The translations under genes and the position numbers were made by a program. A DNA stretch of 14,844 nt from Paraprevotella sp. (GTDB lineage Bacteria > Bacteroidota > Bacteroidia > Bacteroidales > Bacteroidaceae), in NCBI GenBank assembly GCA_017425765.1, contig JAFOXE010000096.1, positions 1-14,844 of the forward strand, read 5' to 3'. The notes below the pieces were generated by a model. The model made no database searches. It was not told the DNA's origin and saw only the letters and a program-made list of their open reading frames with translations. Below, one piece after another: positions 7,593 through 14,844 of this stretch (its first letter is position 1; each line of letters starts with the position of its first letter).

Positions 7593-7629
7593 TTTGTAGA
7601 GAGATTCTCATCTTAACATACAAAAACCT

Positions 7630-7673
7630 AAAAGAACCTGCTTGTACACGAAAAATACGGCAGGTTCTTTTGT
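7630..7673 (+). terminator. Terminator hairpin after nagB
   Basis: Perfect 12-bp arms (7630-7641 and 7660-7671) are separated by an 18-base loop. The 3' arm ends TTCTTTT and is followed by GTTT. It lies 37 bases after the nagB stop and ends only about 20 bases before the chuR ATG, so chuR needs readthrough or its own promoter. Confidence 0.8.
7642..7672 (+). promoter_or_regulatory. Candidate chuR promoter embedded in the nagB terminator
   Basis: TTG at 7642-7644 in the terminator loop lies 20 bases before TTCTTTTG (7665-7672), which misses TAnnTTTG by one base. The second element coincides with the descending arm of the hairpin. Transcription would start near 7678, leaving a leader of about a dozen bases before ATG 7692. 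Confidence 0.4.
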
Positions 7674-7691
7674 TTATCATATAGTATTCTT

Positions 7692-8927
7692 ATGAACCAT
7701 TCCATACATTACGCCCCCTTTGCCAAGCCTCTGTACATCATGCCCAAACCCGCAGGCTCTCTATGCAATCTTGCATGCACATACTGTTATTACACCGAAA
7801 AGGCAAAGCTATATATGCAAGACAAACGGCAAATAATGAGCGACGAACTGTTAGAAAGATTCATTAAAGAATATATTGAATGTCAAACCGCGCCCGAGGT
7901 ATTGTTTACATGGCACGGTGGCGAGGCATTAATGCTACCTATATCCTTTTATAAAAAGGCCGTGGCACTGCAACAACAATACGCCGGTGGACGACACATC
8001 GAGAACGCCATACAAACCAATGGCACACTACTGACTGATGAGTGGTGCGAATTCCTTGTACAGAACAACTTTTTGGTGGGCATTTCCATTGACGGTCCTC
8101 AAGAATTTCATGACGAGTACCGCAAATCACGAACACGCAAACCATCATTCCGCAACGTAATACAGGGCATAAACCTGCTTAACAAACACGGAGTGGAATG
8201 GAATGCTATGGCTGTGGTGAATGATTTCAATGCTGATTATCCCTTGGAGTTCTACCGTTTCTTTAAGGAGATTGAATGTAGATATTTACAATTCACCCCC
8301 ATCGTGGAACGCATTTTTCACCACGAAGACGGAAGGACCTTGGCAAGCCCTGCCGAAGGTGCAGAAGCAGAAATCGCCGATTTCTCAATTACGCCCGAGC
8401 AATGGGGCACATTTTTGTGTACCATTTTCGATGAATGGGTACGCAATGATGTGGGCAAGGTGTTTGTGCAATTATTTGATGCTACCTTAGCTAATTGGAT
8501 GGGCGTACAACCAGGCATATGTACATTGGCAGAAACGTGTGGCCATGCCGGAGTAATGGAATTCAATGGTGATGTGTATAGCTGCGACCACTTTGTGTTT
8601 CCAGAATATAAACTAGGAAACATCTACACAAACTCCCTTGTGGAAATGATGTATAGTGAACGCCAACTAACATTTGGAGCGAACAAGAAAAAGGCGCTGC
8701 CCACTACGTGTCAACAATGCGATGTTTTGTTTGCATGCCATGGAGAATGTCCTAAGAACAGATTTTGTCGTACACCCAATGGTGAACCAGGCCTAAATTA
8801 CTTGTGTGCCGGCTATAAGAAGTTCTTTCATCATGTTGCTCCCTACATGGATTTTATGAAGCAGGAGTTACAAAACGAACGGCCACCGGCTAACGTAATG
8901 CAGTGGATCGCCAATAATCGTCTTTAA
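7692..8927 (+). CDS. chuR: Anaerobic sulfatase-maturating enzyme (radical SAM/SPASM formylglycine-generating)
   Basis: A cytoplasmic radical SAM enzyme that oxidises the active-site Ser or Cys of sulfatases to C-alpha-formylglycine before export. The 411 residues are collinear with Bacteroides ChuR/anSMEbt as I remember it, from the 'YAPFAKPLY' start. The SAM 4Fe-4S motif CNLACTYC supplies Cys25, Cys29 and Cys32. The SPASM domain has the eight expected cluster cysteines: 277, 283, 298, 340, 343, 349, 353 and 372. Asp299, directly after Cys298, matches the proposed catalytic base of clostridial anSME. Its client is likely the serine-type sulfatase at 12463-14046, with others elsewhere in the genome. 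It follows nagB, with a hairpin and a possible promoter between them, and ends before a strong bidirectional terminator. Confidence 0.96.
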   Translation: MNHSIHYAPFAKPLYIMPKPAGSLCNLACTYCYYTEKAKLYMQDKRQIMSDELLERFIKEYIECQTAPEVLFTWHGGEALMLPISFYKKAVALQQQYAGGRHIENAIQTNGTLLTDEWCEFLVQNNFLVGISIDGPQEFHDEYRKSRTRKPSFRNVIQGINLLNKHGVEWNAMAVVNDFNADYPLEFYRFFKEIECRYLQFTPIVERIFHHEDGRTLASPAEGAEAEIADFSITPEQWGTFLCTIFDEWVRNDVGKVFVQLFDATLANWMGVQPGICTLAETCGHAGVMEFNGDVYSCDHFVFPEYKLGNIYTNSLVEMMYSERQLTFGANKKKALPTTCQQCDVLFACHGECPKNRFCRTPNGEPGLNYLCAGYKKFFHHVAPYMDFMKQELQNERPPANVMQWIANNRL

Positions 8928-8942
8928 CACGGTATCGGCCCC

Positions 8943-8996
8943 AAAAACGCAAGCACCCCGCCTTTGAGATGACAAAGCTCAAAGGCGGGGTGCTTT
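8943..8996. terminator. Bidirectional terminator between chuR and the GH97 gene
   Basis: A perfect 18-bp stem (8951-8968 with 8978-8995) with a 9-base loop lies between convergent genes. The minus strand has five T (complement of A 8943-8947) 3 bases past the stem. The plus strand has a short TTT immediately after it. It is the longest perfect stem I found in the window. Confidence 0.9.
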
Positions 8997-9011
8997 ATGT
9001 TATAAGAAACA

Positions 9012-10970
9012 TTACTTCACCATTACAAATCCACCATTTGAACGAATGGAAATTTTCACCTCAGAGTTCTTTCCTACCTTAATGATAGACTTCATCGGTT
9101 CTCCGTCTTTCGGATTATCTATAATAGCCTCCACCTTGTCACCCTTTTGCAACATCGGAAGAGTTAGACGCAGTTTTAACAGCTCGGTAGTAGCATTCGT
9201 TCCCACAATGTACCACTTGTCACCACAACGTCGAGCCATCACCACATAACGTCCCGGATAGCCATCAATAAACACTGTTTCGTCCCAAACAGTAGGCACA
9301 GTCTTCAAGAAGTCCATACTAATTCTCGGTGCTCCTCCCTCCGACTCCGGCAACATGTTTTCAGGAGTAATTGCAAAATTTTGCACCGGATTTTGGAACA
9401 ACACACAAGTGGCAAGTTCATGTGCATCGGTGGTGCGACGTGTATTACCCTGTTTATTCCCCTTGGCCAAGCGACGATTCATAAAGCATCCGCCAAACTC
9501 CATACAACCCACTGTATTACGGCAGAAAGGATGTAGGGCTGCATTGAAGGCCTCCATATCGCAGAAATGTTGTTGGAACACAAGATTTTCGGAAGCAAGA
9601 ACTGCTTCGCTTCCTACGTAGTTGGGATACATGCGTTCCCATCCTCTAGGCAATGTACATCCGTGAAAGATCACCATCAAACCATGATCATCGGCATCGC
9701 TCAACACACTCTCATAAAGGCGCATGGTTTCTTGTTTGTCACCTCCAAAGAAGTCCACCTTGATACCTTTTACACCAATTTTCTGCAACCAACGCATGGC
9801 CGCCTTACGCGAAATCAGGTTGTCCATGATGTTGGTCGGACCCTGTACAATATCGTTCCAATATCCGCTGGAACTATACCAAAGGAATACACCAACATTC
9901 TTACTCTTGGCATACTCCACCAGTTTCTCCATACGTTCTTTCCCTATGTTGATGTGCCAATTACAATCAATCAAAACATATTCGTAACCCATCACTGAAG
10001 CCAAGTCGATAAAACGCATTTGGTCGTCATAGTTGATGCTGTTGTCTTGCCAAACAATCCAACTCCATGTACTCTTTCCAAACTTATAATCATGTGTGGT
10101 TTCGTACAAGGGGCGCACATTGTCCCACGGTGAGGTGGTTTCTACAATAGGTTTTAGCGTAGCACCCACCGTAACCGTACGCCACGGTGTAACACCCGGT
10201 AAAGAAAAGGCCGGTTCGGACGTACCGTTTCCATTATTTTCTTCGGGCATGGGGAATTCTATCGTATACAATCCCTCGCCCTTCATCTCGCTCAATCGCG
10301 AACCACAGTAACGACTATCCACTCCGGTCTCGTTCACCAGCACCCAACCATCGTCACCTACGTGATACAAGCACGGGAAAGTGTAACCACGACCATATTG
10401 CGAGGGTTCCGTCATCTTGGCATCTGCTTTATACTCCTCCTCGTAGCTCGGTTTAGTGCGTTTCCACCCAATCATTGGATCACTTTGCGGAGAAAGGAAA
10501 GTAGTGGTGTGAGCGGGAAAATCGAATCCGGTGTACTCTTTCTTGATTACTGTACTTCCGGTTTCTCCCTCCTTGGGGAGTTCATATCTAAAAGCCACAT
10601 CGTTGTTCGACACACGGAATACGACATACATTTTTTGACCTTTTGCGTTCTTTAACGTCACCTTCAATTCGTTGGCTTTATAGTGCACCTTTGAGGTTTT
10701 ACAACGATTTAGTTCGTAGCGCTCATCTATAGATCGTTCCTCTTTGGACTCATACTGCATATCCGAAGCATAGTTGCCCGTATTGGCTACAAAACCGAGC
10801 GGAGAATCTTCCAACATTTGCTTGCCGTCGTACGCAACCGAGTACGTCGGAACACCCGATTTTACCTCAAATTTTACTTGTAACTTGTTGTCCGGGCCAC
10901 CTACTTGCACTTGTTGTGCAAAAAGGGGCATAGCAGCCAAGGCCCAAATCATCATCCACGTATTCTTCAT
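9012..10970 (-). CDS. GH97 glycoside hydrolase, probably retaining alpha-galactosidase
   Basis: A 652-residue secreted or periplasmic enzyme that likely removes terminal alpha-galactose from glycans. The signal peptide is MKNTWMMIWALAAMPLFA/Q. The GH97 order is visible: an N-terminal beta-sandwich (about 20-275), a catalytic (beta/alpha)8 barrel (about 285-545), and a C-terminal beta domain. The barrel has GIKVDFFGGDKQ with Asp406 and SEAVLASENL with Glu461. Their 55-residue gap equals that of Asp415 and Glu470, nucleophile and acid/base of the B. thetaiotaomicron retaining GH97 alpha-galactosidase, so I favour retaining alpha-galactosidase over an inverting SusB-type alpha-glucosidase. The frame is open upstream to 11096, but ATG 10970 is preferred: it starts the signal peptide and lies downstream of the -7 element. 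It ends at the terminator shared with chuR. Confidence 0.9.
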   Translation of the reverse strand: MKNTWMMIWALAAMPLFAQQVQVGGPDNKLQVKFEVKSGVPTYSVAYDGKQMLEDSPLGFVANTGNYASDMQYESKEERSIDERYELNRCKTSKVHYKANELKVTLKNAKGQKMYVVFRVSNNDVAFRYELPKEGETGSTVIKKEYTGFDFPAHTTTFLSPQSDPMIGWKRTKPSYEEEYKADAKMTEPSQYGRGYTFPCLYHVGDDGWVLVNETGVDSRYCGSRLSEMKGEGLYTIEFPMPEENNGNGTSEPAFSLPGVTPWRTVTVGATLKPIVETTSPWDNVRPLYETTHDYKFGKSTWSWIVWQDNSINYDDQMRFIDLASVMGYEYVLIDCNWHINIGKERMEKLVEYAKSKNVGVFLWYSSSGYWNDIVQGPTNIMDNLISRKAAMRWLQKIGVKGIKVDFFGGDKQETMRLYESVLSDADDHGLMVIFHGCTLPRGWERMYPNYVGSEAVLASENLVFQQHFCDMEAFNAALHPFCRNTVGCMEFGGCFMNRRLAKGNKQGNTRRTTDAHELATCVLFQNPVQNFAITPENMLPESEGGAPRISMDFLKTVPTVWDETVFIDGYPGRYVVMARRCGDKWYIVGTNATTELLKLRLTLPMLQKGDKVEAIIDNPKDGEPMKSIIKVGKNSEVKISIRSNGGFVMVK

Positions 10971-11007
10971 ATCTTTATATTTAAGTATAATTTCATGTTC
11001 TTGTTCA

Positions 11008-11015
11008 CAAATATA
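11008..11015 (-). promoter_or_regulatory. Promoter -7 element of the GH97 gene
   Basis: The minus strand reads TATATTTG, an exact TAnnTTTG match, with its edge 38 bases before ATG 10970. No clear TTTG was seen at -33 spacing. It lies inside the upstream in-frame extension, which argues that the extension is untranslated leader. Confidence 0.55.
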
Positions 11016-11108
11016 GGGAAAAAAGTTCAAGTAATGCGAAACGCTTCTACGTTTTATCCAAAACACATGCTCATATAAAGAAAAACAGACGTACACCTAA
11101 CTATACAG

Positions 11109-11144
11109 CAGACGCTCGCCTTGTTGTATCGAGGCGAGCGTCTG
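11109..11144 (-). terminator. Hairpin after nagA, probable terminator
   Basis: A perfect 12-bp GC-rich stem (11109-11120 with 11133-11144) and a 12-base loop lie 42 bases beyond the nagA stop and upstream of the GH97 promoter. The minus strand lacks a real T-run after it, so termination may be partial, leaving some nagA-GH97 readthrough. Confidence 0.55.
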
Positions 11145-11185
11145 GAACTGCACTATATGTGCGTGTGTTTTTAACGTTTTGAGGA

Positions 11186-12346
11186 TTAGAACAAAGTGTT
11201 CTCGATGATCTTACCCATTTGCCATACGCAACGTACATTAAGTTTATCGTCAAGAATCAAGATGTCGGCGTCCTTACCACGCTGCAATGAACCCTTGCGA
11301 TCGTACACTCCCATGATGCGGGCTGGAGTTTCAGATGCCATGCGAATAGCATCTTCTAATGGAATCTCGGCTTGTTGCACCATGGTACGAATCAAACGGT
11401 CTGTAGTGGCGATACTTCCGGCCAAAGCACTGCGGTCTGACAACTTGCACACACCGTCTTCAATCACCACACGGGGGTCGAACGCGGTTTGGCTGTCGCT
11501 AGCAGCACAAGCAAGAGCATCGGTAATCAAAGCCATGCGCTCCACACCCTTCATCTTATATGCCATACGCAAGATTGTGGGCGGCACGTGAATGCCATCT
11601 GCCACACATTCAATGGTCATATCGTCGATGAGGTAAACGCTCTCTACCGTACCTTCGTACTTGTACTCGCGCTTGTTGTGGAATCCCGGCATCGCGTTGT
11701 AGAAGTGGGTTACGTGAGTGTAACCAGCCTTATAGGCTGCCAATACATCATTGTATTCTGCTTGTGTGTGTGCAATTGAGGGCAACACTCCCTTCTCAGC
11801 ACAATACTTACCGAATTGGATGGCACCGGGCAACTCAGGCGCAGCGTCCCAACGTGCCAAACATGGAGCGTTCTCCACAATGGGAATGTACTCATTTGGA
11901 TCGGGATCTTTGATGTTCTCGGGCATCTGACCACCGGCCTTCTTTATGTTCAAATAGTGACCTTCAAGGTGCAAGCCCAACACGGGGCTGTCTTTCTCGG
12001 CCATAAGTTTGTTACAAGTTTCTACCGCTGCCTCAATCATAGGTACGGTTGAAGAAGACAACGTAGGAAAGATTGAAGTCATACCATGCTTAGCATGTGC
12101 TACTATCGCCTCGCGGAAAGCATCTTCAGTTCCTTCCATAAAGTCGCGACCACCGCCACCATGCACGTGCATTTCCACACCTCCGGGCACCACATACATA
12201 CCCTTAGCATCGATTACCTCGGCACCAATCACGGCCAAATCGCAATTAGTTACCTCCAAGATTTTATTGTCACGTAGGATTACGGAACCATCCTTCATCC
12301 ATCCCTGTCCCGTTAGAATACGGGCGTTAATGATTTGTGTTAACAT
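11186..12346 (-). CDS. nagA: N-acetylglucosamine-6-phosphate deacetylase
   Basis: A cytoplasmic amidohydrolase converting GlcNAc-6-phosphate to glucosamine-6-phosphate and acetate, supplying NagB. The 386 residues fit the family. The TIM-barrel metal and catalytic positions are visible: His60 and His62 (EMHVHG), Glu128 (GLHLEGHY), His193 (IAHTQAEY), His214 (VTHFYNAM), substrate-side His253 (DGIHV) and catalytic Asp276 (LITDALAC). His130 after LEG replaces the Pro of E. coli NagA (HLEGP); I recall this form in Bacteroides homologues, so it is a lineage trait rather than a defect. It has its own -7 element upstream and lies between the sulfatase and GH97 genes on the same strand. A hairpin follows it. 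Confidence 0.95.
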   Translation of the reverse strand: MLTQIINARILTGQGWMKDGSVILRDNKILEVTNCDLAVIGAEVIDAKGMYVVPGGVEMHVHGGGGRDFMEGTEDAFREAIVAHAKHGMTSIFPTLSSSTVPMIEAAVETCNKLMAEKDSPVLGLHLEGHYLNIKKAGGQMPENIKDPDPNEYIPIVENAPCLARWDAAPELPGAIQFGKYCAEKGVLPSIAHTQAEYNDVLAAYKAGYTHVTHFYNAMPGFHNKREYKYEGTVESVYLIDDMTIECVADGIHVPPTILRMAYKMKGVERMALITDALACAASDSQTAFDPRVVIEDGVCKLSDRSALAGSIATTDRLIRTMVQQAEIPLEDAIRMASETPARIMGVYDRKGSLQRGKDADILILDDKLNVRCVWQMGKIIENTLF

Positions 12347-12373
12347 CGTAGTATTGTATTATTTAAGAGTTAG

Positions 12374-12381
12374 CAAAGTTA
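12374..12381 (-). promoter_or_regulatory. Promoter -7 element of nagA
   Basis: The minus strand reads TAACTTTG, an exact TAnnTTTG match, with its edge 27 bases before ATG 12346. A -33 TTTG at normal spacing is not evident. It lies in the 116-base gap after the sulfatase stop, so nagA can be expressed separately from the sulfatase. Confidence 0.55.
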
Positions 12382-12462
12382 CTGCATAGTTTGTCCAATT
12401 GTTCTCCGGCACCGTGTTTTTTTGTTTTCTTAACACAAAACAACGCTTGCCGGCGGGTTTCT

Positions 12463-14046
12463 TTATTCTATCGGCCACTTTTGACGAATTGGATCGTCGT
12501 ATTGCTCTTGCAACTTTTTGAGTTCCTTGCGCAAAGTACGAGTCACCTTGTCCATCTCCGGACGTCCATAAAGGTTGTTCATTTCGTTCGGATCGGTCTG
12601 CAAATCGTAAAGTTCCCAGGTATCGATGTCGTTGTAAAAGTGAATCAGTTTATATCGGTTGGTACGTACTCCATAATGGCGTTTCACCATGTGCTCGGCG
12701 GGATACTCATAGAAATGATAGTAGATAGACTTTCTCCACTTCTTAGGCGAAGACTTGCCTCGCAATAACGGCAACAACGATTGTCCTTGTATATCTTCAG
12801 GAATCTCCACGCCGGCCAAATCCAAAAACGTAGGAGCATAGTCAATGTTCTGCACCATATCATTCACCTCTCCTCGGCGGTTAAAACCATCAGGCAGACG
12901 CATTACCAACGGAGTGCTCAACGATTGTTCGTACATAAATCGCTTGTCGAACCATCCATGTTCACCCATATAGAATCCTTGATCAGATGTGTACACCACC
13001 AAGGTGCTGTCAAGCATGTTCTTGTCACGAAGATAATCCAACACACGCCCCACGTTATCATCCAATGACTTGAGCACTTTAGCATAATCGCGCATATAGC
13101 GTTGATACTTAAATTCGGCCAACCCACGTTCGCTCATCGTAGCGCTCTTGGCATAGAATTCCCTGCTCAAACGATTGTACACTTCGTCATATTGCAACAT
13201 TTCTACCAAAGTCATTCGACCAATCATACGTAGGTAGTTGGGCGACAAACGACTGGTCATACCGGGTAAGTACATCTTGATGTCGTATAGCATGTCCATA
13301 TCGCGTCCGATGTGCATTTCCTGCGTACCGGCAGCCTGACGACCTTCATAATCGTCGTAGAAATTGGCGGGCAAAGCAAAGGTCTTGTCTTCGTATTCGT
13401 TCAAATACTTCATCTCGGGCAACCAATTACGATGGCATGCCTTGTGGTGAATAAAGAGGATGAATGGCTTAGACTTATCACGTCCGTTTTCCATCCAATC
13501 TATACTTTTATCGGTTACGATGTTCGTTAAATAACCTTCTTCACGCACAGTATCGTTGTTCATCGTGATGAAATCGGGATTGTAATAATCGCCTTGTCCG
13601 GGAACGATGTTCCAATGGTCGAATCCAGTGGGACGACTTACTAAATGCCACTTCCCGATGAGAGCAGTTTGATAACCTGCCTTTTGCAACAATTTGGGCA
13701 TAGTCTGCTGACTACCGTCGAAGATGCCATGCTCGTTGTTGGTAAATCCGTTCTTGTGACTGTGTTTTCCTGTCAACATACAGGCACGACTAGGGCCAGA
13801 TAAGGAATTAGCCACAAAACTCTGCGTAAAACGGACACCGTCGTTGGCAATACGGTCCAAATTGGGAGTTTCTACAAAACGACGGTCGTAACAACTCATC
13901 ATCTGCGCCGTGTGATCGTCGGTCATGATGTACACGATGTTATAACGACCTTGTGGTTGCGCTTGCATGGGCAAAGAAGCCAAACCTAATGCGGTGACCG
14001 GAACAGCACAACCGGCTACTTGCCAAATCTTTACGTTCTTATTCAT
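12463..14046 (-). CDS. Serine-type sulfatase (S1 family), possible GlcNAc-6-O-sulfatase
   Basis: A 527-residue exported arylsulfatase-fold enzyme that hydrolyses sulfate esters on glycans. The signature S-G-P-S-R (Ser83 to Arg87), followed by ACMLTGK, places the formylglycine precursor at Ser83, so it is Ser-type and depends on an anSME such as ChuR in this window. Calcium ligands are visible as Asp43-Asp44 (MTDDH) and Asp355-Gln356 (YTSDQG). Lys93, Lys132 and His134 (GKWH) fit other conserved active-site positions. The C-terminal subdomain is normal ('NRYKLIHFY', 'ELYDLQTDPNE'). The signal peptide probably ends MQA/Q at about 29. Overall it resembles S1_11-type N-acetylglucosamine-6-O-sulfatases, supported by nagA next door, but specificity cannot be fixed by eye. 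It follows the GH2 gene by 122 bases without a clear promoter or terminator between, so they probably share a transcript. Confidence 0.93.
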   Translation of the reverse strand: MNKNVKIWQVAGCAVPVTALGLASLPMQAQPQGRYNIVYIMTDDHTAQMMSCYDRRFVETPNLDRIANDGVRFTQSFVANSLSGPSRACMLTGKHSHKNGFTNNEHGIFDGSQQTMPKLLQKAGYQTALIGKWHLVSRPTGFDHWNIVPGQGDYYNPDFITMNNDTVREEGYLTNIVTDKSIDWMENGRDKSKPFILFIHHKACHRNWLPEMKYLNEYEDKTFALPANFYDDYEGRQAAGTQEMHIGRDMDMLYDIKMYLPGMTSRLSPNYLRMIGRMTLVEMLQYDEVYNRLSREFYAKSATMSERGLAEFKYQRYMRDYAKVLKSLDDNVGRVLDYLRDKNMLDSTLVVYTSDQGFYMGEHGWFDKRFMYEQSLSTPLVMRLPDGFNRRGEVNDMVQNIDYAPTFLDLAGVEIPEDIQGQSLLPLLRGKSSPKKWRKSIYYHFYEYPAEHMVKRHYGVRTNRYKLIHFYNDIDTWELYDLQTDPNEMNNLYGRPEMDKVTRTLRKELKKLQEQYDDPIRQKWPIE

Positions 14047-14168
14047 TTTAACACTATATCTTATTCTCTTTCTTATACCTTGTTAATAATATACTTTAAC
14101 CACGTTGAAAATCCTTACGGGTGTTGAACTCCTTTAATAAGCCTCAACAAACTACTTTTACAAGTTGC

Positions 14169-14844
14169 TTACTCATCCACCTGTAACCTAACCTTGGCCG
14201 ATTTTAATCCCCTACTCTGTGCTTCAAGAATAATCTCACCTTTCTGCCCTTTCTCGGCGATTATAGCTGTCATCATTCCACTGAACACTTTCATTTGAGG
14301 ACGTTGAAACGACTCTAGACTCGTGGGATCGCCATTGGCTCCTGCTCGATATTCGCCCACTCCACGTACCTTGAATTGTATGCTGTGCTGCGCCTGCGGG
14401 CACAACACACCGTCTTTGTCCACCACGCGTACCGTGACAAAAGCCAAATCATCCGTACCGGCTTTTAAGGCACGCTGCTCTTCGGGCACAAGTTCAATGC
14501 GATAAGGCTTACCGGCAGTACGCACCGAAGATTCCATTTTCTTCTCACCTTTTTCATTATAAGCCACGGCAGTAACTATTCCCGGTTCATAGTTCACATC
14601 CATCCACATCAAACGGTAACGAGATTGACGTGTAAAGTTCTTCTTAGCCTCAGGGGTATCTGTTCCTTCTATCTTCACCGACACATCTTTTGTTCGACGA
14701 CCTTGGCTTACCCCATTCACGAACAATTCCACCGTAGGATAACTTGAATAAACAAACACCGGCGTATTCTGACCTTCACGCCCATTCCACGTCCAGTGCG
14801 GAAGGATATGTAGGGTTTCAACGTGTTTATTCCACACGCTGCGA
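14169..14844 (-). CDS. C-terminal part of a GH2 beta-galactosidase (truncated by the window edge)
   Basis: An open frame runs in from the right edge to TAA at 14171-14169, giving about 224 residues; codons before the internal GTG at 14837 remain open, so there is no start here. The first part (VETLHILPHWTW, then VELFVNGVSQGR) is the DUF4982-type domain that follows the catalytic barrel in many Bacteroidetes GH2 beta-galactosidases. The last 100 residues (FVTVRVVDKDGVLCP, then GEYRAGANGDPTS) match the GH2 C-terminal domain 5 type. The catalytic glutamates would be outside the window. The full enzyme would release beta-linked galactose, for example from N-acetyllactosamine ends of mucin glycans, and the sulfatase gene follows it on the same strand. 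Galactosidase is likelier than glucuronidase or mannosidase because of this domain pair. Confidence 0.85.
   Translation of the reverse strand, partial: RSVWNKHVETLHILPHWTWNGREGQNTPVFVYSSYPTVELFVNGVSQGRRTKDVSVKIEGTDTPEAKKNFTRQSRYRLMWMDVNYEPGIVTAVAYNEKGEKKMESSVRTAGKPYRIELVPEEQRALKAGTDDLAFVTVRVVDKDGVLCPQAQHSIQFKVRGVGEYRAGANGDPTSLESFQRPQMKVFSGMMTAIIAEKGQKGEIILEAQSRGLKSAKVRLQVDE

Noticed and set aside
10971..11096. Upstream in-frame extension of the GH97 gene (42 extra residues)
   Set aside because: It would put a charged, non-signal-like segment before a perfect signal peptide and would contain the -7 promoter element. The start at 10970 is preferred.
12440..12462. Terminator directly after the sulfatase gene
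   Set aside because: On the minus strand only about 3 contiguous base pairs form around the CCGCCGG segment before a TTTT run. This is too weak to call, so partial readthrough into nagA cannot be excluded.
14008..14046. VAGC at residues 10-13 of the sulfatase as a lipobox
   Set aside because: The hydrophobic stretch before the cysteine is too short, and a better type I signal peptide continues to MQA/Q near residue 29. Lipidation is not excluded but not favoured.
14047..14168. Promoter between the GH2 and sulfatase genes
   Set aside because: No TAnnTTTG match with the right spacing was seen on the minus strand. The 122-base gap has only a weak 5-base inverted repeat, so co-transcription is the simpler reading.

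Overview
The window looks like chromosome of a Bacteroidales bacterium, most likely Prevotellaceae or a close relative. The clues are four good matches to the Bacteroidetes -7 promoter element TAnnTTTG just upstream of genes, a lipoprotein with an acidic surface-export signal after its lipobox cysteine, a protein with a type IX secretion (T9SS)-like C-terminal domain, a ChuR-type sulfatase-maturating enzyme, a GH97 enzyme and an M60 mucinase-type peptidase. The genus is inference. No rRNA, tRNA, transposase, CRISPR array or SusC/SusD pair was found.

Layout. Positions 1-1724 (+) hold the tail of an unidentified gene and, 6 bases later, a TolB-like beta-propeller lipoprotein with a CxxCH haem motif, closed by a hairpin terminator. 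A small AT-rich surface lipoprotein (1822-2253, -) with its own promoter converges on it. Positions 2370-6497 (-) are a two-gene operon: a secreted leucine-rich-repeat protein with a T9SS-like tail, then an 892-residue BACON / F5/8-type / M60 metallopeptidase. A 303-base divergent region (6498-6800) separates it from nagB and chuR (6801-8927, +). A bidirectional hairpin separates these from the minus-strand genes at 9012-14844: a GH97 alpha-galactosidase-like enzyme, nagA, a serine-type sulfatase, and the 3' end of a GH2 beta-galactosidase that runs off the window.

The genes fit one job, consumption of host sulfated glycoproteins such as mucin. The M60 peptidase would cut the O-glycosylated backbone. 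GH2 would remove beta-galactose and GH97 alpha-galactose. The Ser-type sulfatase would remove sulfate, plausibly 6-O-sulfate on GlcNAc, after ChuR converts its active-site serine to formylglycine. NagA and NagB then convert GlcNAc-6-phosphate via glucosamine-6-phosphate to fructose-6-phosphate. A hexosaminidase, sugar transporter, GlcNAc kinase and SusC/D pair are not in the window and would have to be elsewhere.

Most genes belong to known families. The less explained parts are the haem-motif propeller lipoprotein, the cysteine-ladder LRR protein paired with the peptidase, the orphan surface lipoprotein, and a possible chuR promoter embedded in the nagB terminator.
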